Origin: Sphingomonas yunnanensis
GTDB taxonomy: Bacteria; Pseudomonadota; Alphaproteobacteria; Sphingomonadales; Sphingomonadaceae
DNA length: 64,000 bases
Assembly (NCBI RefSeq): GCF_019898765.1
Contig: NZ_JAIOKB010000008.1
Coordinates: 62,001 to 126,000, forward strand
Direction of reading: 5' to 3'
The notes beneath the pieces are model-generated. The model was not told the DNA's origin, did no database searches, and saw only the letters and a list, made by a program, of their open reading frames with translations. Each line of letters begins with the position of its first letter. The first letter of the stretch is position 1. Positions 47,149 through 54,209 of this stretch are shown here, in pieces. The position numbers were made by a program, and so were the translations under genes.

Positions 47149-48131
47149 GCGCTCACTCCCTCACTCGGTACCGGCGCCGCGTCCGGGATCAGCCCGGTCG
47201 CGCGCAAGTCGTCCCACAGCGGCGCCGGCAGCGGCGCCGTCATCAACCGCGCGTTCTCGCGCACCTTCTCGGCGCGCTTGGCGCCGGGGATCACCGCGGC
47301 CACGACGGCGGGCGCGGCGCAGAACTGGAGCGCGGCGGCGCGCAGGTCGACGTGGTGGCGCGCGCAGACCGCCGCGATCCGATCGCGCCGCTCGATCATC
47401 TCGCGCGGCGCCTCGGCATATTCGAAGGTCGTACCGCCGGCGAGCAGCCCCGAATTGTACGGGCCGCCGATCACCACCGAGGCACCGCGCTCCTCGCATA
47501 GCGGGAAGAAGCGCTCGAGCGCCGGCTGGTTGAGCAGGCTGTAGCGCCCCGCCAGCAGGAAGACGTTGGGATCGGCGCGCTCCAGCGCGCGCTGGCACGG
47601 CTCGACGAGGTTGACACCCAGTCCCCAGCCGCGGATCACGCCCTGGTCGCGCAGTTCGGCGAGCGCGCGGAAGGCGCCGTGCTCGGCGAGCGCGAACTGC
47701 TCCTCCCAGGCCTCGCCGAGATGGTCGGCGGCGAGGTCGTGGACGAAGGCAAAGTCGATCCGCGCCAGCCCGAGCCGCTGCAGGCTATCCTCGATCGAAC
47801 GCAGCGTCGCGTCATAGCTGTAATCGGGCACGACGCGGAACGGTAGGCCGTGGCGGAACGGCGGGTTCTCGGGCCGGCTCGAATCGGGGCGGAGCAGGCG
47901 GCCGACCTTGGTGGAGAGGACGAACTCGTCGCGCGGATAGTCGCGCAGCACCGCGCCGAAGCGATGTTCGGAGAGGCCGCTGCCGTAATGCGGCGCGGTG
48001 TCGAAATAGCGCACGCCGCTGTCCCAGGCGGCGCGCAGTGCCTCGGCGGCGGTGGTCTCGTCGACGGTCTCGAACATGTTGCCGAGCGGCGCACCGCCGA
48101 AACCGAGCGGACCGGGCGGATGGAAGGACAT
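47145..48131 (-). CDS. Aldo/keto reductase
   Basis: A 328-residue (beta/alpha)8 NADPH oxidoreductase, similar to D-threo-aldose 1-dehydrogenase / fucose dehydrogenase-type AKRs. Catalytic Asp and Tyr are in YFDTAPHYGSGLSEHRFG, Lys is in VLSTKVGRLL and His in DFAFVHDL. ATG 48131 has AGGAG six bases upstream; the extension to 48209 is rejected because it runs into a repeat. It is coupled to the dehydrogenase, and the two may carry out successive steps in breakdown of a sugar such as fucose; this is inference. Confidence 0.92.
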   Translation of the reverse strand: MSFHPPGPLGFGGAPLGNMFETVDETTAAEALRAAWDSGVRYFDTAPHYGSGLSEHRFGAVLRDYPRDEFVLSTKVGRLLRPDSSRPENPPFRHGLPFRVVPDYSYDATLRSIEDSLQRLGLARIDFAFVHDLAADHLGEAWEEQFALAEHGAFRALAELRDQGVIRGWGLGVNLVEPCQRALERADPNVFLLAGRYSLLNQPALERFFPLCEERGASVVIGGPYNSGLLAGGTTFEYAEAPREMIERRDRIAAVCARHHVDLRAAALQFCAAPAVVAAVIPGAKRAEKVRENARLMTAPLPAPLWDDLRATGLIPDAAPVPSEGVSA

Positions 48132-48159
48132 GACGGCTCCTATAACTCCTTGCACCATG

Positions 48160-48250
48160 TTTCCCGGCGAAGGCCGGGGGCCCAGTTGGGCGACGGCGGT
48201 GACAGTCACCGAGCCCGCTCCAGCTGGGCCCGGGCCTTCGCCGGGAAAAC
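48160..48250. repeat. Palindromic repeat in the AKR-lipoprotein gap
   Basis: TTTCCCGGCGAAGGCC from 48160 and GGCCTTCGCCGGGAAA ending 48248 form the arms, with GGGCCCAGTTGGG and CCAGCTGGGCCC as inner pairs. This is a third family of intergenic palindrome in the window. Confidence 0.85.
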
Positions 48251-48385
48251 AGAGTGGTGGCGGAAGTCGCCACGTGCATCCTCAAGCGCGATGCGCGCCG
48301 ACGCGTTCCCCCCGCCTACCGCTGCAAACCCCCGCCCGGCCGCGCCTTTTCCATCGCAGGTCGCCGCTTTGCACTGTCCTACATG

Positions 48386-48400
48386 GAACAGGCGTGGAAC
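48386..48400. promoter_or_regulatory. Possible SOS (LexA) box, GAAC-N7-GAAC
   Basis: GAACAGGCGTGGAAC is the complement of GTTC-N7-GTTC, the consensus LexA site of alphaproteobacteria. It sits within a perfect 7-base direct repeat TGGAACA (48384-48390, 48395-48401), 11 bases apart, one helical turn. It is 65 bases upstream of the lipoprotein start. A match this short can occur by chance. Confidence 0.4.
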
Positions 48401-48464
48401 ATGGGATCGACGACGTAACCCGATTCGGTGATCTCGCCGCTGAGATGGAGGTAAGCCGCCCGCC

Positions 48465-49457
48465 ATGCGCCGATCCGTCCCGCCCCCCGCCGCGCTCGCC
48501 GCCGCGTTGCTGCTCACCGGTTGCGCTACGAACGCGGTGCGGATCCAGGCGGCGGGCGACGTCACCGCGCGAGGGCGCGAGGCGATCACCGCCACCGCCG
48601 CCTATCTCGAGTCGGTCGAGCAGCGCCGCCGCGAGGCCGCCGCGGCGTTGGTCGCCAGCGACCCGAGCTGCCTGCCCGCCACGCCGCTGCGTATCCAGGT
48701 ACCGACCAACGTCACCGCAGCCCCGGCGCCGCTCTGCCCCGAGAGCGGCGCGCCCGCGCCCGGCTACACCGCGCTCAGCATCGATGTCGGCACCAGCCCG
48801 CGCGCGCTGCTCGAGCCGCGCGTCGCGCTGCTCGCCGCGGTCGGCGACTATGTCGAGGCGCTGGCGACGATCCTCGCGGCGCCTACCACCGACGTGTCCG
48901 CCGAGCTGACCGCCTTCGCCGAGCGGGTCGGCCGCGTCGCCGCCGCGGCCGGCATGACCGACGCCGATCCGGCGACACCGCGCGGGCAGAGCCTCGTCGC
49001 GCTCGCCGCCTTCGCCGCCGAGCTCGCGCGCGAGGCGCGCACCGCGGGCAAGGTCCGCGCGCTGGTGGAAGCGCGCGGCGACGCGGTAGACCGCGCGCTC
49101 GCCGACCTGCGCGGCGAGGTCGAGGGCTGGGGCCGCACCGCCGCGCGGAGCGCCGACGACCTCTACGGCAACGCGCTGTCCCGCACGTATCTGCGCCACC
49201 GCACCGAGCTCACCGCCGAGCAGCGCGAGCAACTCGCCGCCCGCGTGTTCGCCGCGCGCGAGGCGGCGCGCACCGATCCCGCGCGCGCCGCGGCGGTGGC
49301 GGACGCGCTCGCGCTGGCGTCCACCGCCCAGGCCGATCTCCGCGCGGCGCTGTCGGGACGACTGACGCCCGCGCAGCGCCGCGCCACCGCCCAGCTCGCC
49401 CTCGACCGGATCGCGCGCGCGCTCGCGCTGGTCGCCACCATCGCGCGCCCGCTGTGA
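48465..49457 (+). CDS. Helical lipoprotein of unknown function
   Basis: A 330-residue precursor with a lipobox LLLTGC (Cys20). The mature protein is Ala/Arg/Glu-rich and nearly all helical, with an amphipathic region about 30-65 (TARGREAITATAAYLESVEQ) and further long helices from 115 to the end. A short segment about 68-95 has two Cys (SCLPATPLR, LCPESG) that could form a disulfide. No known domain. The next gene starts 10 bases after its stop, so it is the probable first gene of a unit ending with the protease and its inhibitor. Confidence 0.7.
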   Translation: MRRSVPPPAALAAALLLTGCATNAVRIQAAGDVTARGREAITATAAYLESVEQRRREAAAALVASDPSCLPATPLRIQVPTNVTAAPAPLCPESGAPAPGYTALSIDVGTSPRALLEPRVALLAAVGDYVEALATILAAPTTDVSAELTAFAERVGRVAAAAGMTDADPATPRGQSLVALAAFAAELAREARTAGKVRALVEARGDAVDRALADLRGEVEGWGRTAARSADDLYGNALSRTYLRHRTELTAEQREQLAARVFAAREAARTDPARAAAVADALALASTAQADLRAALSGRLTPAQRRATAQLALDRIARALALVATIARPL

Positions 49458-49467
49458 GGAGGACGGC

Positions 49468-50247
49468 ATGACCCGCTACGCCGAGGCGCTCGCCGCCGCC
49501 AACGCGCTCGCCGAGCAGGTGCAATCCTATGTCGCCGACGGACGTTTCCTGCCGCGGTACTTCGACCGGCTGTTCGGCCTGCGCACCGCACTGGGCGACG
49601 CGCTCGACCATTTCGCCGCGACGCTGATCACCGTGCCGGGTGACGCGCCGGTGTTCGCCGCCGTGCTCGACCGCTCGGTCGAGGCACGGCGCGAGGGCGA
49701 GCGACTGATGCCGAGCGACGTCGCGGTCGAGCGCTACGCCGCCGCGGTATCGCGCGCGACCGCCGCGCTGCGCGCTGGGCCGCCCGAAGACGTCGCTGCT
49801 GCCGCTTCCACGCCCTTCCTGCGCGGTGCCCTTCGGCTCGATCGCTCGCGCGACGAGCCGACACGACAGGCACTCGCGCCAAGCGAAGCGACACCCGTGG
49901 AGCCCTATTACACCAGCCTGGCCAAGCTGTTCCCGGTCGAGGCCGTGGCGCTATACCCGCTCGCCACCGGTATCGCGGGCGACGACCGATCGGTACGGCT
50001 GATCCTGATCGCGGTCATCGGCGTCTTCGTCGTCGCGCTGCGCTGGTTCGGCACGCAGGACAGCGGCGGCGAGCCGGACGCCTCCGCGATCGCGGTCGCG
50101 CTGGCCTCCTTCCTGCTCTACGCCGCCTCGCTCGGCGGCTTCGGCTACCTGCCAGGCGGCGCCGAGCAGACGCGCCAATCGCTCGCTTTCGTCACCATCA
50201 TCTGGGTCGCGCTCGCACCGCTGTGGCTGCGCCGCGCCCGCCGCTGA
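49468..50247 (+). CDS. Membrane protein of unknown function
   Basis: A 259-residue protein. The first 165 residues are soluble and mostly helical. After these are at least three hydrophobic segments: about 178-193 (LILIAVIGVFVVALRW), 209-226 (IAVALASFLLYAASLG) and 238-254 (FVTIIWVALAPLWL). The C-terminal ARR is cytosolic by charge. ATG 49468 has GAGGAGG directly upstream. Spacing suggests it is made with the lipoprotein before and the protease after, but no function is assignable. Confidence 0.7.
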   Translation: MTRYAEALAAANALAEQVQSYVADGRFLPRYFDRLFGLRTALGDALDHFAATLITVPGDAPVFAAVLDRSVEARREGERLMPSDVAVERYAAAVSRATAALRAGPPEDVAAAASTPFLRGALRLDRSRDEPTRQALAPSEATPVEPYYTSLAKLFPVEAVALYPLATGIAGDDRSVRLILIAVIGVFVVALRWFGTQDSGGEPDASAIAVALASFLLYAASLGGFGYLPGGAEQTRQSLAFVTIIWVALAPLWLRRARR

Positions 50248-50267
50248 TCTGCCAAGGAGAGACGCCG

Positions 50268-51347
50268 ATGTGCATGCTCACCCACCGCCACTCGCTCCAT
50301 TGCATCCTGCCGCCCTATATCCTCTCGCGCATCGCCGAGCACGGCCCGCCCGAGCTGCGCGGCACGGCGATCCGCGCGCTGCTGGTCGACTCCTCGATCC
50401 GGATTGTCCGCGCCACCACCGCCGGGCCGGTGTCGGGCAGCGTCGCGCGGCTGCGCAGCGCCGCGGGCAATATCGTCACTCCCAGCCCGCTGCGCACGAT
50501 CCGCGACGCCGGGAACAAGCCCGAGGCGCCCGGCGCCACCGTCATACGCCGCGAGGGCGACGCGCCGACCGGCGACCCCGCGGCCGACGAGGCCTATGAG
50601 GGGCTCGGCGCGACCTTCGCGCTCTTTTGGGAGGCCTATCATCGCAACTCGATCGACGACGCCGGCCTGCCGCTCGACGCCACCGTTCACTACGACCAGG
50701 ACTATGACAACGCCTTCTGGGACGGCACGCAGATGGTGTTCGGCGACGGCGACGGCGCGCTGTTCAACCGCTTCACGCTCGCGCTCGACGTGATCGGCCA
50801 CGAGCTGACCCATGGCGTCACCGAGAAGGAGGCGGGGCTGGCCTATTTCAACCAGTCGGGCGCGCTCAACGAGAGCATCTCGGACGTGTTCGGGTCGCTG
50901 GTCAAGCAGAAGGCGCTCGGGCAGGACGCCGCTACGGCCGACTGGCTGATCGGCGAGGGGCTGTTCACGCCCAAGGTGAAGGGCAGCGCGCTGCGCTCGA
51001 TGAAGGCGCCGGGCACCGCCTACGATGACCCCGTGCTCGGCAAGGACCCGCAGCCCGCGCACATGGACGATTTCGTCCGCACCAACCAGGACAATGGCGG
51101 CGTCCACATCAACTCGGGCATCCCCAACCGCGCTTTCTATCTCGCCGCGACGGCGATCGGCGGCAATGCCTGGGACCGCGCCGGCACGATCTGGTATAAT
51201 GCGCTGCTCGACCCCAATGTCAGAGCGAACACCGACTTCGCCGCATTCGCCCGGGTGACCGTGGACGTGGCCGGGCGATTGTACGGCGCTGGCAGTGCCG
51301 AGGCGACAGCGGTCGGCACGGCGTGGAGTGATGTCGGAGTGAGCTGA
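50268..51347 (+). CDS. Protealysin-type M4 metalloprotease
   Basis: A 359-residue thermolysin-family (M4) zinc protease. The short propeptide carries HCILPPYILSRIAEHG, the PPYxL motif of protealysin-like precursors, and no signal peptide is present, as in protealysin. Zinc ligands are His178 and His182 in HELTHGV and Glu202 in NESISDVFG. The active-site His280 is in GGVHINSGIPN. ATG 50268 follows AAGGAGA by seven bases. TGA overlaps the ATG of the small inhibitor-like gene. Protealysins act inside or on neighbouring cells; the target here is unknown. Confidence 0.95.
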   Translation: MCMLTHRHSLHCILPPYILSRIAEHGPPELRGTAIRALLVDSSIRIVRATTAGPVSGSVARLRSAAGNIVTPSPLRTIRDAGNKPEAPGATVIRREGDAPTGDPAADEAYEGLGATFALFWEAYHRNSIDDAGLPLDATVHYDQDYDNAFWDGTQMVFGDGDGALFNRFTLALDVIGHELTHGVTEKEAGLAYFNQSGALNESISDVFGSLVKQKALGQDAATADWLIGEGLFTPKVKGSALRSMKAPGTAYDDPVLGKDPQPAHMDDFVRTNQDNGGVHINSGIPNRAFYLAATAIGGNAWDRAGTIWYNALLDPNVRANTDFAAFARVTVDVAGRLYGAGSAEATAVGTAWSDVGVS

Positions 51348-51682
51348 TGGCGGAAGAGGCAGGGTGCGGCGGCGAGGCGCGGATGCGGGTTGAGGGCGGC
51401 TTCGCGCATCTGCCCGGTCGCGCCACGGACTTATGCGTGCCGTTGGAGCGGCTGCCCAGTGACGAGCGCGCCGAGCTGGCGCGGCTCGCCGACGAGGCCA
51501 GCTTCTTCGACTGCACGCCACAGTTCGCCGCACCGCGCCCGGACGCGCGGACCTATACGATCGGGTTGACGATCGATGGGCGTAGCCGCGAGTTGCAGCT
51601 CGCCGAACCGATCCACGATCCCAAGCTGGCGGCGCTGGTCTCGACGGTGCGCCGCATCACGCGCGAGCGTGGCGGCGCCTGA
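51347..51682 (+). CDS. Emfourin-type protease inhibitor
   Basis: A 111-residue protein that starts one base into the protease stop (TGATG). Its size, the FAHLPGRATDLCVPLERLP start region and the PDARTYTIGLTIDGRSRELQ beta hairpin fit emfourin (protealin), the small inhibitor encoded beside protealysin in Serratia. Emfourins bind mature M4 protease tightly. No signal peptide, like its target. Coupled translation would keep protease and inhibitor balanced. Confidence 0.85.
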   Translation: MAEEAGCGGEARMRVEGGFAHLPGRATDLCVPLERLPSDERAELARLADEASFFDCTPQFAAPRPDARTYTIGLTIDGRSRELQLAEPIHDPKLAALVSTVRRITRERGGA

Positions 51683-51691
51683 TCGCGAGGC

Positions 51692-51871
51692 TCAGGCGAC
51701 GGCGGCGACCCGGTCATCGCGCGCCTTCTCGGAGCGGCGGCTGCGCGACGCCATCGCGACCCAGGCGGCCTCGGCACGCAGGCAGCGGTCACGCACGTTG
51801 TCGAGCGTCGCCGCGTCCGCTTCCTCGCGGCAGCGAACGGCGTTGGCGGTGAAGGTCTCGCTGTCGCGCAT
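51692..51871 (-). CDS. Small (59-residue) uncharacterised protein
   Basis: The frame starts at ATG 51871, eight bases after a strong AAAGGAGG ribosome site. The product (RDSETFTANAVRCREEADAA and on) is a short helical, charged protein with a Cys near residue 14 and one near 29. It lacks a signal peptide or known domain. The frame is open far upstream (to 52501), but that region is antisense to nothing sensible and lacks ribosome sites. A hairpin sits just before the ribosome site. Confidence 0.7.
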   Translation of the reverse strand: MRDSETFTANAVRCREEADAATLDNVRDRCLRAEAAWVAMASRSRRSEKARDDRVAAVA

Positions 51872-51888
51872 GATTAGGCTCCTCCTTT

Positions 51889-51913
51889 CCGGTGCGGGAG
51901 AAGCCCGCACCGG
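51889..51913 (-). promoter_or_regulatory. Leader hairpin of the 59-residue gene
   Basis: Perfect 10-base arms CCGGTGCGGG (51889-51898) and CCCGCACCGG (51904-51913) enclose a 5-base loop. On the transcript it lies directly 5' of the AAAGGAGG ribosome site, where a stem could stabilise the mRNA or control its translation. Confidence 0.45.
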
Positions 51914-52083
51914 GGCGGATGCGTCGGTCGCGATGATGGGCAGCGTGACGCGCTGACCTCTCGTCGTGACTGTCGCGCTTCTCCGCTTATAGTTCCAACG
52001 CGCCGCGGCGCGATCCGGGCGCATCGGGTCGAAGATTAACCGGCCCACCCGTCCAGTGAACCGCCACCCCCTCCGGGCGCCCG

Positions 52084-54036
52084 TCATCTGGCGCGCTGGC
52101 GCATCGCCTGCTCCACCGCCGCCAGCAACGTGGCGCCGCGATAGGGCTTGCGCAGCAGTTCGACGCCGTCGGGCAGCACGCCATCGTCCTCGACATGGCC
52201 GGTCACCATCAGCACTGCGGTCCGCGGCCACCCGGCGCGTAGCTGCTCGATCAGCTCGGCGCCCGAGCGACCGGGCATGATGAAGTCGGTCACGACCACG
52301 TCGACGGCCTCCCGCGTCGACAGCAGCGCCAGTGCCTCGTCCACGTCGGCTGCCTCGACCACCGCGTGACCGGCCTCGGCGAGCACCTCGGCCGTGGCGC
52401 GCCGCACGCGAAGGTCGTCGTCGACGAGCAGGATCGTCAGCGCGCTCGTGCCCGCCGCCGCCGCGGCGAGCGGCGTCGCGACCGCCTGCCGCGCGCTGCA
52501 CGGCAGCACGATCCGCGCACTCGTCCCACGGCCTGCTTCGCTCTCGAGCACGAAGGCGCCACCCGACTGCGAGGCGAAGCCGTCGACCATCGACAGCCCC
52601 AGGCCGGTCCCCTTGCCGATCGGCTTGGTGGTGAAGAAGGGATCGACCGCGCGCGCCATCGTCGCCGCGTCCATGCCGCTGCCGGTATCGGAGACGGTGA
52701 TCGCGACATAGGCTCCCGCGGGCAGACCCTCGGTGTGGCGCGGATCCGCGCGCGCGACGGAGAGCCGCAGCTCGCCGCCGTCGGGCATGGCGTCGCGCGC
52801 GTTGATGACGAGGTTGAGGATGGCGAGTTCGAGCTGCCCGCGATCGGCCTCGGCGGCGCAGCGCTCGGGCGCGACCGCGACCGTCATCGTGATCGCGGGG
52901 GTCAGCGACTTCTCGATCAGGTCCATGAGCCCGTCGAGCAACGCGGCGAGCTCGACCGGCTCGGGCGAGAGCTGCTGCTGGCGCGAGAAAGCGAGCAGCC
53001 GGCTGACCAGCAGCCGCGCGCGCTCGGCCCCGGCCATCGCGACGTCGACGTGGCGCGTGGCGGCCGCGTCGGCGGCGTGGCGCCGCAGCTGCTCCAGGCT
53101 GATCATGATGGGCGTCAACAGGTTGTTGAAGTCGTGCGCGACGCCGCCGGTCAGCCGGCCGAGCGTCTCCATCCGCTGGCGCTGCAGCTCGGAGGCATCG
53201 CGGCTACGCACCTGGCGCAGCTCGACCGCGAGCAGTCGCGCGAGCAGCCCCAGCAGCAGGATGCACAGCGCCGCCGCGGCGAGCAGCAGCAGCACGGCGC
53301 GCCGGACCGGAACGAGGAACGCCTGCGCCGGCGCGGTGATGCGGATCGACCAGCGCGCGGCGCTCACCGGCATCCACAGCTCGACCGGGCGCGGGTCGGT
53401 GTGGATCAGCGGCGCGGCTTCGCGCGGCACCAGCAGGTCCGGGCCGGCGGCAGTGATGATAGAGGCGGTCCAGCCCGGCGCGAGCGGCTCGACGCGGAGC
53501 AGGCGCTCGAGCCGCGCGGCGGGCACCAACGCCGCCACGACATAGCGCACCTGCCCCGCCCGCCCGACCGGGGCGGCGACGGGGAAGACGCGCTGGCCGT
53601 CGCCCGCGTGGGAGAAGGTACCGATCTGCGGCTCACCTTTGTCGCGCAGCCGGCGCAGCGCGGCCGAGTCGAGGCCGGCGAGCGTCACCGCCGCCCCCGC
53701 CGAAACCGTACTGAACAGGACGTGCCCCTCGGCGTCCGCCAGCGCGATGGCGTGCCAATCGCGCTGGTTCACGAGGATGCGGTGCGCCAGGGTCGCGAAG
53801 CGCGGGAGGTCCGGCGCGGCGCCGTCCAGCGCGGGCGACTGCGCCACCATCTGGACCGCGGCGACGTTGCTGCGCAGCGTCTGCGAGACCAGGGCGGCGG
53901 CGAGATTGGCGTCGGTGCGGCCGCGCGCGGCGACGGCCTCGCGCTCGCTGCGCAGCGTGAGCGCGCCGAACGTCCCGCCCAGCGCCACGATCGGGATCAC
54001 CCCCGCGAGCACGAGCAGAGCGAGCGAGCGCCTCAT
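52084..54036 (-). CDS. Hybrid sensor histidine kinase with periplasmic domain
   Basis: A 650-residue kinase. TM1 is about residues 4-26. A periplasmic sensor (PDC/dCache-like in size, about 27-240) precedes TM2 about 250-275. The HisKA domain has the phospho-His in LTGGVAHDFNNLLTP, a pattern of the kinases with HDFNN. The HATPase boxes are LVINARDAM, SDTGSGMD and GKGTGLGLSMV. A C-terminal receiver has LLVDDDLRVRR, VTDFIMPGRSG and LLRKPYRG. No regulator gene is adjacent, so the output partner is elsewhere. ATG 54036 follows GGGAGG; the extension to 54084 lacks a ribosome site. Confidence 0.93.
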   Translation of the reverse strand: MRRSLALLVLAGVIPIVALGGTFGALTLRSEREAVAARGRTDANLAAALVSQTLRSNVAAVQMVAQSPALDGAAPDLPRFATLAHRILVNQRDWHAIALADAEGHVLFSTVSAGAAVTLAGLDSAALRRLRDKGEPQIGTFSHAGDGQRVFPVAAPVGRAGQVRYVVAALVPAARLERLLRVEPLAPGWTASIITAAGPDLLVPREAAPLIHTDPRPVELWMPVSAARWSIRITAPAQAFLVPVRRAVLLLLAAAALCILLLGLLARLLAVELRQVRSRDASELQRQRMETLGRLTGGVAHDFNNLLTPIMISLEQLRRHAADAAATRHVDVAMAGAERARLLVSRLLAFSRQQQLSPEPVELAALLDGLMDLIEKSLTPAITMTVAVAPERCAAEADRGQLELAILNLVINARDAMPDGGELRLSVARADPRHTEGLPAGAYVAITVSDTGSGMDAATMARAVDPFFTTKPIGKGTGLGLSMVDGFASQSGGAFVLESEAGRGTSARIVLPCSARQAVATPLAAAAAGTSALTILLVDDDLRVRRATAEVLAEAGHAVVEAADVDEALALLSTREAVDVVVTDFIMPGRSGAELIEQLRAGWPRTAVLMVTGHVEDDGVLPDGVELLRKPYRGATLLAAVEQAMRQRAR

Positions 54037-54209
54037 GCGTCGACCTCCCTCACCCGCGCTCGGCTCCCTCGTCTCGCGCGACATCGCCGTTCCCGCGGCC
54101 GCTCGCTTCCAGGCTACTGACTTATCTCAAGAAGAACCAGCGATGATGGCGGGCGAGGGCACCACGCGCGCGGCGTTGCCTCCGCCGGTGGCGCAGCTAT
54201 CCTCGGGCC

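Larger units (their letters stand above)
48132..48464. other. 333-base divergent gap between AKR and lipoprotein genes
   Basis: No gene is seen. The AKR-proximal part carries that gene's ribosome site and then the palindromic repeat at 48160-48250. The lipoprotein-proximal part holds TTGCAC (48369-48374), which may be a -35, and the GAAC-N7-GAAC site at 48386-48400. Confidence 0.5.

Noticed and set aside
51872..52501. N-terminal extension of the 59-residue protein
   Set aside because: It runs opposite in frame through the 3' end of the hybrid kinase gene, has no homology and no ribosome site; ATG 51871 has a strong one.
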